From NCBI RefSeq assembly GCF_019049255.1, contig NZ_JAGMUJ010000031.1, positions 186,001 through 250,000 on the forward strand: 64,000 nt of DNA. The letters run 5' to 3'. The notes under the pieces were generated by a model. The model saw only the letters and a list, made by a program, of their open reading frames with translations. It was not told the origin of the DNA and did not search any database. This document shows, in pieces, positions 48,559-57,546 of the stretch. Position 1 is the first letter of the stretch. The number at the start of each line of letters is the position of its first letter. Origin of the DNA: Streptomyces sp. AC558_RSS880 (GTDB lineage: Bacteria; Actinomycetota; Actinomycetes; Streptomycetales; Streptomycetaceae). Made by a program: the position numbers and the translations under genes.

Positions 48559-48685
48559 GACTTCCTCCTCGTTGTTACCGGCAGAGCCGGTCAACCGGTA
48601 GCCGTTACTGCATGCTGCCGCATTGGAGGTAACGTCGCAAGGGGACAGCGGGAGGTAGGGGAACAGCGGGAGGTACGGTCCAGGC

Positions 48686-49192
48686 ATGAGTGAGAGAGCG
48701 GCCCCGCCCGGGCGGCTGGCCCTGGTCCAGGCCCTGGTCAACACGCTGGACATCGAGTCGGGCGCCGACGCGCTGGACACGGCGGACGGCCGCGCGCCCT
48801 TCGGGCTCACCGAGGACACCGCCGCCTCCGCCCGCGAACTGCGCGAGTCCCTGCGCGCCACCCTGCTCGCCCACGCCGGTCACCCGCCGCACCGCGCGGT
48901 CACCCCGCTCGGCGAACTGCTGGCCCGGGCGCCCCTGGTGGTCACGGTCGACCCGGCGGACGGCTCCGCCGCGCTCGCCCCCGTCGACGACGGCCCCCTG
49001 CTCTCCCGCGTGGCCGCCGCCGTCGCCGAAGCGGTCACGGCGGGCACCTGGAACCGGCTGAAGGCGTGCGAGGCCGCCGACTGCCACTGGGCGTACTACG
49101 ACCGCAGCCCCGCCGGACGCGGCCGCTGGTGCTCCATGCAGGTGTGCGGGGCCCGCGCGAAGATGCGCCGGTACCGGGCGAAGGGCGCCTAG
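48686..49192 (+). CDS. CGNR zinc-finger protein with ABATE domain
   Basis: Putative transcription factor of 168 aa. The N-terminal part (LVQALVNTLDIESGADALDTADGRAPFGL, RLALV) is the ABATE region; the C-terminal zinc finger reads LKACEAADCHWAYYDRSPAGRGRWCSMQVCGARAKMRRYRAKGA with four cysteines and the CGxR motif. Members of this family are thought to respond to stress or small molecules. ATG follows TACGGT by 6 nt (possibly leaderless), although GGGAGG lies 12 nt upstream. Divergent from the VOC pair. Confidence 0.87.
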   Translation: MSERAAPPGRLALVQALVNTLDIESGADALDTADGRAPFGLTEDTAASARELRESLRATLLAHAGHPPHRAVTPLGELLARAPLVVTVDPADGSAALAPVDDGPLLSRVAAAVAEAVTAGTWNRLKACEAADCHWAYYDRSPAGRGRWCSMQVCGARAKMRRYRAKGA

Positions 49193-49393
49193 ACGCTCCG
49201 CCGGAGGTGCGCAGCCGTGTCGTCGGTCGGCTGCCGCGCCGTCGTGGCCGGTCGCGCCCACGCGGCGGCAGCCGCACGTCGGTACGGTCCCGCGCCCCTT
49301 CGGGCGCTGCCGGACCGCGGCGGACCTCGCCGGGCCCGCCGGGAAGGGGGCGTAGCCCCACCGCGCCCGCGCCCGGTGGGGCAGAATGCAGCA

Positions 49394-49436
49394 GGACGCC
49401 GGTTCGGCCGACTGAGCCTCGGCCGAACCGGCGTCC
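49394..49436. terminator. Terminator between CGNR gene and UDP-glucose dehydrogenase
   Basis: A 17-bp perfect stem (49394-49410 with 49420-49436), a 9-nt loop, then CCTTTTCC. Shared by convergent genes; the remaining gap shows no gene. Confidence 0.88.
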
Positions 49437-49445
49437 CCTTTTCCG

Positions 49446-50789
49446 TCAGGCGGTGGGACGTCCCATCGCGCGGTAACGCCAGCCGGCCCGCCGCCACACC
49501 TCCGGGTCGAGCGCGTTGCGCCCGTCGAGGACCAGCCGCTGGGCCGCCACCTCGCCCAGCGCCGCCGTGTCCAGCTCGCGGAACTCCCGCCACTCCGTCA
49601 GGTGCAGCACGACGTCCGCGCCGCGCACCGCCTCCAGCGCCGAGTCGGCGTACCCCAGGGTCGGGAAGAGGCCGCGGGCGTTGTCCATGCCCTTCGGGTC
49701 GTACACCGTGACCTGGCCGCCCTGCAGGTGGATCTGCCCGGCCACGTTCAGCGCCGGCGAGTCCCGGACGTCGTCCGAGTCCGGCTTGAAGGTCGCGCCC
49801 AGCACCGCCACCCGCCTGCCCAGGAACGACCCGCCGCCCAGCGCCTGCCGGGTCAGCTCCACCATCCGGCCGCGCTGCCGCATGTTGATCGAGTCGATCT
49901 CCCGCAGGAACGTCAGCGCCTGGTCCGCGCCCAGCTCACCGGCGCGCGCCATGAACGCCCGGATGTCCTTCGGCAGACAGCCGCCGCCGAAACCGATCCC
50001 GGCCCGCAGGAACTTCGCGCCGATCCGGTCGTCGTAGCCGATCGCCTCCGCCAGCTTGGCGACGTCACCGTCCGCGGCCTCGCACACCTCGGCCATCGCG
50101 TTGATGAACGAGATCTTGGTGGCCAGGAAGGAGTTCGCGGAGGTCTTCACCAGCTCCGCGGTCGCGAAGTCGGTCACCACGAACGGCGAGCCCTCCTCGA
50201 CCGGCGTGGCGTACACCTCCCGCAGCATCTTCTCCGCCCGCTCACTGCGCACGCCCACCACGACCCGGTCCGGGTGCAGCGTGTCGCGCACGGCGAAGCC
50301 CTCGCGCAGGAACTCCGGGTTCCACGCCAGCTCCGCGTCCTCCCCGGCCGGGGCGTGCTCGGCCAGGTAGGCGGCCAGCCGGTCGGCCGAGCCGACGGGC
50401 ACCGTCGACTTGCCCACGACCAGCGCGGGACCCTTCAGATGCGGCGCGAGCGAGGCGATCGCGGAGTCGACGTACGACATGTCGCAGGCGTACTCGCCGT
50501 GCCGCTGCGGGGTGTTCACGCACACGAAGTGGACGTCGCCGAACTCCCCGAGCTCGGCCCAGTCCATCGTGAACCGCAGCCGCCCGCTGGACCCCTCGAT
50601 CCCCGCGACGTGCCTGCGCAGCAGCTCCTCGAGCCCCGGCTCGTACATCGGGACCTCACCGCGCCGGAGCTTGTCGATCTTCTCCGGTACGACGTCGAGG
50701 CCCAGCACCTCGAACCCCAGCTCCGCCATGGCCGCCGCGTGGGTCGCGCCGAGATAACCGGTGCCGATCACGGTGATCTTGAGGGCCAT
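49446..50789 (-). CDS. UDP-glucose 6-dehydrogenase
   Basis: Oxidises UDP-glucose to UDP-glucuronate with two NAD+, 447 aa. The Rossmann loop VIGTGYLGATHAAAMAELGFEV is at the N-terminus, the catalytic Cys in GFGGGCLPKDIRAF, and the C-terminal nucleotide-sugar binding domain is intact (LGATFKPDSDDVRDSPALNV). It would supply glucuronate for wall or capsular polymers, in line with the nearby GT2, GtrA and LCP genes. Divergent from the acyl-CoA dehydrogenase. Confidence 0.93.
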   Translation of the reverse strand: MALKITVIGTGYLGATHAAAMAELGFEVLGLDVVPEKIDKLRRGEVPMYEPGLEELLRRHVAGIEGSSGRLRFTMDWAELGEFGDVHFVCVNTPQRHGEYACDMSYVDSAIASLAPHLKGPALVVGKSTVPVGSADRLAAYLAEHAPAGEDAELAWNPEFLREGFAVRDTLHPDRVVVGVRSERAEKMLREVYATPVEEGSPFVVTDFATAELVKTSANSFLATKISFINAMAEVCEAADGDVAKLAEAIGYDDRIGAKFLRAGIGFGGGCLPKDIRAFMARAGELGADQALTFLREIDSINMRQRGRMVELTRQALGGGSFLGRRVAVLGATFKPDSDDVRDSPALNVAGQIHLQGGQVTVYDPKGMDNARGLFPTLGYADSALEAVRGADVVLHLTEWREFRELDTAALGEVAAQRLVLDGRNALDPEVWRRAGWRYRAMGRPTA

Positions 50790-50970
50790 GGGTGCTCCAG
50801 AGGTCTACGGCATGCAGTGCGGGCCCGAGCATAACCGGGGGCCCGGGAACACCGGCGACGGCCTGTCGCCCAGCTCACCTATCCACGACCGTGGCCGACG
50901 CTCTAAAATTTGAGTTACTTAACGGTAGTTAGCGTGACCAGCATCGCAGCGTTTTGGAGCGTGAGAGACC
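50790..50970 (+). promoter_or_regulatory. Divergent promoter region of the acyl-CoA dehydrogenase
   Basis: An AT-rich stretch around 50904-50935 (CTAAAATTTGAGTTACTTAA then GGTAGTTAGCG) with repeated GTTA elements probably holds the promoter and a repressor site of the acyl-CoA dehydrogenase. No gene is supported. Confidence 0.35.
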
Positions 50971-52128
50971 TTGGCCGGATCGGCTGACTTCGACCTGTAC
51001 CGCCCGTCCGAGGAGCACGACATGCTCCGCGACGCCGTCCGCTCGCTGGCCGAGGCGAAGATCGCGCCGTACGCCGCCGCGGTCGACGAGGAGGCACGCT
51101 TCCCGCGGGAGGCCCTCGACGCCCTGACCGCGAACGACCTGCACGCCGTCCACGTCCCCGAGGAGTACGGCGGCGCCGGCGCGGACGCCCTCGCCACGGT
51201 CATCGTGATCGAGGAGGTGGCCCGCGTCTGCGCGTCCTCCTCCCTGATCCCGGCCGTCAACAAGCTGGGCTCGCTGCCGGTGATCCTCTCCGGCTCCGAG
51301 GCGCTGAAGAAGAAGTACCTGGCCCCGCTCGCCAAGGGCGACGCGATGTTCTCGTACTGCCTCTCCGAGCCCGACGCCGGCTCCGACGCGGCCGGCATGA
51401 AGACCAGGGCGGTCCGCGACGGCGACACCTGGGTCCTCAACGGCGTGAAGCGCTGGATCACCAACGCCGGCGAGTCCGAGTACTACACGGTGATGGCCGT
51501 CACGGACCCGGAGAAGCGCTCGAAGGGCATCTCCGCGTTCGTCGTGGAGAAGTCCGACGAGGGCGTGTCCTTCGGCGCCCCCGAGAAGAAGCTCGGCATC
51601 AAGGGCTCGCCGACCCGCGAGGTGTACCTGGACGACGTCCGCATCCCCGCCGACCGCATGATCGGCGAGGAGGGCACCGGCTTCGCCACCGCGATGAAGA
51701 CGCTGGACCACACCCGCATCACCATCGCCGCCCAGGCCCTCGGCATCGCCCAGGGCGCCCTCGACTACGCCAAGGGCTACGTGAAGGAGCGCAAGCAGTT
51801 CGGCAAGCCGATCGCCGACTTCCAGGGCGTCCAGTTCATGCTCGCCGACATGGCCATGAAGATCGAGGCCGCCCGCCAGCTCACCTACGCCGCCGCGGCC
51901 AAGTCCGAGCGCGGCGACAGCGACCTCACCTTCCAGGGCGCCGCCGCCAAGTGCTTCGCCTCCGACGTCGCCATGGAGGTCACCACCGACGCCGTCCAGC
52001 TCCTCGGCGGCTACGGCTACACCCGCGACTACCCGGTCGAGCGCATGATGCGCGACGCGAAGATCACCCAGATCTACGAGGGCACCAACCAGGTCCAGCG
52101 CATCGTCATGGCCCGCAACCTGCCGTAA
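50971..52128 (+). CDS. Acyl-CoA dehydrogenase
   Basis: FAD enzyme of 385 aa oxidising acyl-CoA to trans-2-enoyl-CoA in fatty-acid or branched-chain breakdown. The FAD/substrate loop CLSEPDAGSDAAGMKT, the segment VLNGVKRWITNAGES and the catalytic Glu in QIYEGTNQVQRIVMARNL are intact. The TTG at 50971 gives the family-like N-terminus (AGSADFDLYRPSEEHDMLRDAVR); ribosome binding is weak (GTGAGAG), and no in-frame ATG or GTG fits better. It may be regulated by the divergent AT-rich stretch. Confidence 0.9.
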   Translation: MAGSADFDLYRPSEEHDMLRDAVRSLAEAKIAPYAAAVDEEARFPREALDALTANDLHAVHVPEEYGGAGADALATVIVIEEVARVCASSSLIPAVNKLGSLPVILSGSEALKKKYLAPLAKGDAMFSYCLSEPDAGSDAAGMKTRAVRDGDTWVLNGVKRWITNAGESEYYTVMAVTDPEKRSKGISAFVVEKSDEGVSFGAPEKKLGIKGSPTREVYLDDVRIPADRMIGEEGTGFATAMKTLDHTRITIAAQALGIAQGALDYAKGYVKERKQFGKPIADFQGVQFMLADMAMKIEAARQLTYAAAAKSERGDSDLTFQGAAAKCFASDVAMEVTTDAVQLLGGYGYTRDYPVERMMRDAKITQIYEGTNQVQRIVMARNLP

Positions 52129-52202
52129 CGGCCGGCGAGCCGACGGGTTGAAGGGCGTCCGCGGACCGGGCGCCCCTCGCTCTTCCCGGCCGCCGCGCGC
52201 CG

Positions 52203-53366
52203 TCACAGGAAGCGGCGGATCGGGGTGACCGCGGCCTCGGCGAGGCGTTCGGCCAGGGGGCGGCGCCGCCAGCGGGCCGGGTCGACGGGCTCGCTCAGCT
52301 TGCGGTCGGCGTCGAAGTCGGCGTCCAGCTCGGCGGTGAAGTCCTCGTCGAGGACGGCCAGCATGACCTCCTCGTCGTGCTCCAGGGAGCGGCGGTTGAA
52401 GTTGGTGGAGCCGATGAGGGAGCAGACGCCGTCCACGGTGATGACCTTCGTGTGCAGCATGGTCGGCTGGTACTCCCGTACGTCCACGCCCGCGTCGACC
52501 AGGGTCTGGTAGTGCTGCCGGCCGGCCAGGAGGCAGGCCCGCTGGTCGGTGTGCGGGCCGGGCAGCAGGATCTCGACGCGCACTCCCCGGCGGGCGGCGT
52601 CGGCCAGCAGGCCGATGAAGTAGGCGTCCGGGGCGAAGTAGGCCGTGGCCAGCCGGAAGCGCTCCCGCGCCGAGGTGATCACGACGCGCAGCAGCGTCTG
52701 CATGTCCTGCCAGCCGAAGCTCGCCGAGCCCCGTACGACCTGGACCGTGGCCCGCCCCGGCTGCTCCTGCGCGGTGAAGCGGTCGTGCTCGTCGTACAGG
52801 TCGTCGTGGCACTCGGCCCAGTTCTGGGCGAAGGCCGCGGCGATCCCGTCCACGGCGGGCCCCCGCACCCGCACGTGGGTGTCGCGCCACTCGCCGGGGC
52901 CGCGGGCGTCACCGCACCACTCCTGGGCGATGCCGACGCCCCCGGTGAAGGCGGTGTGCTCGTCGGTCACCAGGACCTTGCGGTGGCAGCGGTGGTTCTG
53001 CCGCATCGGTGACAGCCGGGTGGGCTTGCGGAACCAGGCCACCTGGACACCGGCGTCGTCCATGGCGTCCAGCAGGTCCGGCTCGATCTCCTTGGCGCCG
53101 AAGCCGTCCAGCAGCAGCCGCACCCGGACTCCCGCGCGTGCCCGCTCGGCCAGGGCGTCGGCGAACTCCCGCGCTATGTCGCCGCGCCAGTACACGAACG
53201 TCATCATGTCCACGGTGTGGTCCGCGGCGCGGATGGCCTCCAGCATCGCGGGGAAGATCCGGTCGCCGTTGCGCAGCGGCACGAGCTCGTTGCCCTCGGT
53301 CGCGGCGATGCCGATGAGCCGCTCCAGCCGTCTGCGCAGCCGCTGTCTCTCCGCCTGTGGTGTCAC
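52203..53366 (-). CDS. Phospholipase D-like/cardiolipin synthase family protein
   Basis: Protein of 387 aa with two HKD motifs: HRKVLVTDEHTAFTGGVG and HTKVITVDGVCSLIGSTNFNRRS, the hallmarks of the phospholipase D superfamily. No strong membrane helix is present, so it is either a soluble phosphatidyltransferase or a cardiolipin synthase acting at the membrane face. I chose the GTG at 53366, 7 nt after GGGGAG, because the 12 upstream residues have no homologue-like features. Confidence 0.88.
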   Translation of the reverse strand: MTPQAERQRLRRRLERLIGIAATEGNELVPLRNGDRIFPAMLEAIRAADHTVDMMTFVYWRGDIAREFADALAERARAGVRVRLLLDGFGAKEIEPDLLDAMDDAGVQVAWFRKPTRLSPMRQNHRCHRKVLVTDEHTAFTGGVGIAQEWCGDARGPGEWRDTHVRVRGPAVDGIAAAFAQNWAECHDDLYDEHDRFTAQEQPGRATVQVVRGSASFGWQDMQTLLRVVITSARERFRLATAYFAPDAYFIGLLADAARRGVRVEILLPGPHTDQRACLLAGRQHYQTLVDAGVDVREYQPTMLHTKVITVDGVCSLIGSTNFNRRSLEHDEEVMLAVLDEDFTAELDADFDADRKLSEPVDPARWRRRPLAERLAEAAVTPIRRFL

Positions 53367-53575
53367 GTGTGCTCTCCCCTGCCCTGCTCGTCCGGCCCCC
53401 AAGAGGCGCGGCCGGTGTGCCCGGCCGCCTCACCTCTTTTTGCCGCTGCCGGCGCTTCCAAGCGGACACGTGGAGTGGGTGCCGGGTGGGCCGTCCTGTG
53501 GTGGTCATGGGGGAGGGGGCGTAGGACGGAGGGGCGGGGCCGGATCCCGGTCCCCTTCCGTCCCTGGGAGGAACC

Positions 53576-53944
53576 ATGACCCAGCAGCAGCCGACCACCA
53601 CGGAACCGATGAGCAAGGAGATGCAGGACTGCGTCCAGGCGTGCATGGCCTGCCACGGTGTGTGCGAGGAGACCATGAGCTCCTGTCTGCAGATGGGCGG
53701 CCAGGCCCAGATGCGGATCATGCGGGCGCTCATGGACTGCTCGGAGATGACCCGCATGTGCGCGGACATGATGATGCGCCGCTCGCCGCTGGCGAACGAG
53801 ATGTGCATGATGTGCGCGCAGGCCTGCGACATGTGTGCCGAGGCGTGCATGTCCATGCCGGACGACGAGAGGATGACGCGCTGCGCGGAGTCCTGTCGCC
53901 GCTGCTCCGAGATGTGCCGCGCCATGGCGGGCGCCACGATGTGA
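53576..53944 (+). CDS. Four-helix-bundle copper-binding protein (DUF326)
   Basis: Cytoplasmic protein of 122 aa with 16 cysteines and 24 methionines, arranged in CxxxC pairs along four helices (CVQACMACHGVC; MMCAQACDMCAEACMSM; CAESCRRCSEMC). This matches the DUF326/Csp3 copper-storage family, which holds many Cu(I) ions inside the bundle. No signal peptide is visible, so storage or detoxification inside the cell is expected. GGAGG precedes the ATG. No copper-exporting ATPase or CsoR regulator is adjacent. Confidence 0.88.
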   Translation: MTQQQPTTTEPMSKEMQDCVQACMACHGVCEETMSSCLQMGGQAQMRIMRALMDCSEMTRMCADMMMRRSPLANEMCMMCAQACDMCAEACMSMPDDERMTRCAESCRRCSEMCRAMAGATM

Positions 53945-53956
53945 CGCCGCCGGACA

Positions 53957-53990
53957 CGGTTGTGGGCACCCCGCGGGGTGCCCACAACCG
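53957..53990. terminator. Perfect 34-bp palindrome, terminator
   Basis: A 34-bp palindrome (53957-53990) reading CGGTTGTGGGCACCCCG plus its exact inverse, between the copper-binding gene and the LCP gene at 53993. Confidence 0.9.
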
Positions 53991-53992
53991 GT

Positions 53993-55267
53993 TCAGTTGC
54001 CCTTGACGGTGACCTTCTCGTCGTTGTTCAGCTGGGTCACCAGCTGCTTCACCTTCGCCTTGTCCCAGAGCAGGTTGCCGCCGGTGGAGCCCGCGATCGG
54101 CATGTTCATGGACGTGCCCTCGCCGCCGCTGACGCCCTTCATCGACCAGAACATGTCGGCGAGGTCGAACAGGCCCATCTCCTTGTCGACGATCAGGGAG
54201 TCCAGGCCGGCGCCCATGGTGGGGTAGAGCGTGAAGGGGTTGAGGACCGTGCCCGGCGTGGCCACCTGGTTGGCGAGGGCGGAGAGGAACTTCTGCTGGT
54301 TCTTCGTACGGTCCAGGTCGGATCCCGCCAGCGCGTAGCGGGTGCGGACGAAGGCGAGGGCCTCCTCGCCGTTCAGGGTCTGCTTGCCCTTCTTGAGGTC
54401 GGCGCCGGACTTGGTGTCCTTGATGTCCTGCGGGATGTCCATCTCGACGCCGCCGACCGCGTCCACGATGTTCGCGAAGCCGGCGAAGCCGATCTCCACG
54501 TAGTGGTCGATGTGCAGGCCGGTGTTGAACTCGACCGTGCGGACCAGCAGCTCGGGCCCGTCCTCGGCGTAGGCGGCGTTGAGCTTCACCTGCCGGCCGG
54601 TCCCGGGGTAGGTCTTGCCCGAATCGGAGCCCACGAAGGACGGGATCTCGACGTTGGAGTCCCGGGGCAGCGAGATCAGGGTGGGGCCGTTGTCGCCGGT
54701 GTGCAGGATCATCATCGAGTCCGTGCGCTTGCCGTCGGCGGACCCGGTGTGCAGCTTCTTCTTGTCCTCGTCGGTCATGCCCTCGCGGCTGTCGGAGCCG
54801 ACGATGAGGTAGTTGGTGCCCTCGCCCTTCTCGGGCCGCTCGATCACCTTCGACAGGTCGACCTCGCGGTTGAGCTTGGAGTCGGCCCAGAAGTACGTGC
54901 CGACGGTCGTCACGACCAGCACCGTCACCACGGTGATCGCCGTCCACTTGGCGCGGCGGCGCCAGTCCGGTGCGGGGCGCTGCGGGCCGTGGCCGTCACC
55001 GCCCGGTCTGCCGGGGCCACCGCCGCCGGGCGTTCCGTAGACCTGGCCGGTGTTGTAGCCGCTGTCGTAGCCGTCGCCACTGCCGTGTCCGTCCACGTAC
55101 GACGGCTGCTGCGGGACGCCGCCGTACGCGCCCTGCCCGGGAGGGGCCGCCGGGCCGCGGCGGACCTGCCGCATGACGCGGGCGCCCTCGGGCTGCGCGC
55201 TCGCGCTGCCGCGTCCGTAGCGTCCGCCGCGGTTGTCGCCGGACCGTGCATCGGGCCAATCAGTCAT
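53993..55267 (-). CDS. LCP family protein without LytR_C domain
   Basis: Membrane ligase of 424 aa transferring glycopolymers to peptidoglycan. After a Gly/Gln-rich disordered N-terminus there is one helix (WTAITVVTVLVVTTVGTYFW) and the LCP domain (from NYLIVGSDSREG, catalytic Arg region KRTDSMMILHTGDNGPTLISLPRDSNVEIP, up to VTVKGN). No LytR_C tail follows, which sets it apart from its neighbours. ATG at 55267. It is the first of five LCP genes in the last 10 kb. Confidence 0.9.
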   Translation of the reverse strand: MTDWPDARSGDNRGGRYGRGSASAQPEGARVMRQVRRGPAAPPGQGAYGGVPQQPSYVDGHGSGDGYDSGYNTGQVYGTPGGGGPGRPGGDGHGPQRPAPDWRRRAKWTAITVVTVLVVTTVGTYFWADSKLNREVDLSKVIERPEKGEGTNYLIVGSDSREGMTDEDKKKLHTGSADGKRTDSMMILHTGDNGPTLISLPRDSNVEIPSFVGSDSGKTYPGTGRQVKLNAAYAEDGPELLVRTVEFNTGLHIDHYVEIGFAGFANIVDAVGGVEMDIPQDIKDTKSGADLKKGKQTLNGEEALAFVRTRYALAGSDLDRTKNQQKFLSALANQVATPGTVLNPFTLYPTMGAGLDSLIVDKEMGLFDLADMFWSMKGVSGGEGTSMNMPIAGSTGGNLLWDKAKVKQLVTQLNNDEKVTVKGN

Positions 55268-55385
55268 GGAAGACAGTGTGCAGGTCCGGGCTGTGCGCCA
55301 TACAAGGGTCGTCGGAAATCAGGGCACCGCTGTTGCGAAGCTGACACAAATTCCGCAGATGTGACCTCGGCATAAGGTAGAGGCC

Positions 55386-55943
55386 ATGACAGATCAGGCC
55401 CCCGCCGCAGCGACGGAGAGTCCGGACATCCCGGGCAAGCCCACCTCGGCGTCCCGTACGACCCTCAGCCACATCATGACCCACAACGACACCAACCTCC
55501 TGGGCACGGTGCACGGCGGGGTGATCATGAAGCTGGTCGACGACGCCGCGGGCGCCGTCGCCGGACGGCATTCCGGAGGGCCTGCCGTCACCGCCTCCAT
55601 GGACGAGATGGCCTTTCTGGAGCCGGTCCGCGTCGGTGATCTGGTCCATGTGAAGGCCCAGGTCAACTGGACCGGGCGGACCTCGATGGAGGTCGGGGTG
55701 CGGGTGCTGGCCGAGCGCTGGAACGAGTCCGCGCCGCCCACCCAGGTCGGCTCGGCGTACCTCGTCTTCGCGGCCGTCGACGCCGACGGCAAGCCGCGCC
55801 GGGTGCCGCCGGTGATACCGGAGACCGAGCGGGACAGACGCCGCTACCAGGAGGCCCAGATTCGCCGCGCCCACCGCCTGGCCCGCCGCCGGGCGATCGT
55901 GGAACTGCGGGAGAAGCGGGCCGCCGAGGGGTTCGAGGACTAG
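55386..55943 (+). CDS. Acyl-CoA thioesterase (hotdog fold)
   Basis: YciA/acyl-CoA thioesterase-like protein of 185 aa. Hotdog core: TNLLGTVHGGVIMKLVDDAAGAVAGRHSGGPAVTASMDEMAFLEPVRVGDLVHVKAQVNWTGRTSMEVGVRVLAE. The C-terminal 40 residues are a basic helix (RRRYQEAQIRRAHRLARRRAIVELREKR), unusual for the family. ATG follows TAAGGT by 7 nt, suggesting a leaderless message. Substrate chain length is unknown. Confidence 0.88.
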   Translation: MTDQAPAAATESPDIPGKPTSASRTTLSHIMTHNDTNLLGTVHGGVIMKLVDDAAGAVAGRHSGGPAVTASMDEMAFLEPVRVGDLVHVKAQVNWTGRTSMEVGVRVLAERWNESAPPTQVGSAYLVFAAVDADGKPRRVPPVIPETERDRRRYQEAQIRRAHRLARRRAIVELREKRAAEGFED

Positions 55944-55962
55944 TCCGAGGACGGGACGGAGC

Positions 55963-57417
55963 TCAGGAGCAGCCCACCTGGTCGCCCCGCACCACCCCGA
56001 ACTCGCCCCGCCCCGGGTCCTGCGCCCGCACCTCGCGGACCTCCCCGAAGTCGGCGCCCGCGATCACCTTCAGCGTGGCGCCCTGGCCCTTCACCGCGCG
56101 CAGCTCGCTGCCGGGAAGGGCCGCCGCGAGGGACTTCGCGGAGCGGTCCCAGCGGGGGTCGTAGGCGACGACCGTCCGCCGCACGTCCTGGTCCGCCGCG
56201 TTGACCGGGGCGCGGGTGGTGGCGAAGCCGGTCGCCGCCAGCGCGGCGTCCACCCGCCGGCCGAGGCCCGCGGTGCGGGTGCCGTTCTCGACCTGGACGC
56301 GGACCTGCCGGGGGTCCACCGGGACGCGGGGCCTCGGGTCGGGGGTGAGGTGCGCGGAGAGCGGCTCGTCCCGGCGCAGCGCGTCGAAGATGCGCCCGGA
56401 CTTCTGGGCGTCCCACTTCAGCGTCGAGCCGACGCCCTTCACGGAGTGCTTCATGTCGGCGATCGGCACGGTGGTGAACTCGGAGGAGGAGGGCGAGAAG
56501 TTCCGCATCGCCCGGCCGAGGTCCAGGAGTTCGCCGGTGCCGAAGCCCTTGTCGGCGCGGACCGAGCCGAGCACCGCCCGGGTCACGTCCCGGAACCTCA
56601 TCGGGTGCAGCAGGATGCCGGAGGAGGTGACCCGGTCCACCAGGGCCGCCATGAAGTGCTGCTGGCGCCTCATCCGGCTGAGGTCGGAGGTGCCGTCGAC
56701 GTGCCGGGCGCGGACGTACTGCAGGGCCTGGCCGCCTTCGAGGGTGTGCCGGCCGGCGGGCAGGTCGAGGCCGGTGCGGCTGTCCTTCAGCGGCTCGCCG
56801 GTGCAGATCTCGACGCCGCCGACCACGTCCACGGTCTTCATGAAGCTGGTGAAGTCGACCTCCAGGTAGTGGTCGATCTTCACCCGGGTCATCTTCTCGA
56901 CCGTGCGCACGGTCAGCCGGGGGCCGCCCTCCGCGTACGCCGCGTTCAGCTTGAGCGGGTGCCCCTCGTGCCGCTCGCCGCTCACGCGGTCGGTGTGCGG
57001 GGGCGTCACGGCGTACGAGTCGCGGGGCAGGCTGACCACGGTGGCACGGTCGCGGTCCGCCGAGATGTGCACGATCATGATCGTGTCGGTGCAGTGGCAG
57101 GGCGTCCCGCCGAGCCGGTACTTCTCCCGCTCCTGAGCGCCGATCCTCTCCCGGCCGTCGGTGCCGACCAGCAGGATGTTCATGCCGTGTCCGGCCTCGG
57201 GCCGGTTCTTCATGTCGTGGAACGGGTCGACCCGGGCGATGTCCTCGTCGAGGCCGCTCATCACCGCGTGTCCGATCCCCGCGGCGGCGAGCACCACGAC
57301 CGACAGCGTGGTGACGGTGCGCACGACCCAGCGCGGCTTCCCGCGCGGCGGCGCGGGGGGCCGCGACGGACGCTGCGGTGCGGTGCGGGGCCGGGGGGAC
57401 CGCGGCGGCGTGGGCAA
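55963..57417 (-). CDS. LCP family protein with LytR_C domain
   Basis: Membrane protein of 484 aa: one helix (WVVRTVTTLSVVVLAAAGIGHAVM), the LCP domain (NILLVGTDGRERIG; VVSLPRDSYAVTPP) and a LytR_C tail (RVQVENGTRTAGLGRRVDAALAATG to the end). I chose the TTG at 57417, 9 nt after GGAGG, giving MPTPPRSPRPRTAPQ; the frame runs on for over 1 kb upstream but that part overlaps the glycosyltransferase on the other strand. Its neighbour glycosyltransferase gene is divergent. Confidence 0.85.
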   Translation of the reverse strand: MPTPPRSPRPRTAPQRPSRPPAPPRGKPRWVVRTVTTLSVVVLAAAGIGHAVMSGLDEDIARVDPFHDMKNRPEAGHGMNILLVGTDGRERIGAQEREKYRLGGTPCHCTDTIMIVHISADRDRATVVSLPRDSYAVTPPHTDRVSGERHEGHPLKLNAAYAEGGPRLTVRTVEKMTRVKIDHYLEVDFTSFMKTVDVVGGVEICTGEPLKDSRTGLDLPAGRHTLEGGQALQYVRARHVDGTSDLSRMRRQQHFMAALVDRVTSSGILLHPMRFRDVTRAVLGSVRADKGFGTGELLDLGRAMRNFSPSSSEFTTVPIADMKHSVKGVGSTLKWDAQKSGRIFDALRRDEPLSAHLTPDPRPRVPVDPRQVRVQVENGTRTAGLGRRVDAALAATGFATTRAPVNAADQDVRRTVVAYDPRWDRSAKSLAAALPGSELRAVKGQGATLKVIAGADFGEVREVRAQDPGRGEFGVVRGDQVGCS

Positions 57418-57546
57418 GGGGGGACACCTCCGGACGACGGCCGTGCGTGGGATCGTGAGCACGGTAGGCCGATACGATCTGCGGCCCGGTACATCGCCCC
57501 CGGCGCGCGCGGCGGTGTCCCCCGTTCGCGGTAACGTGAGCCTTCT

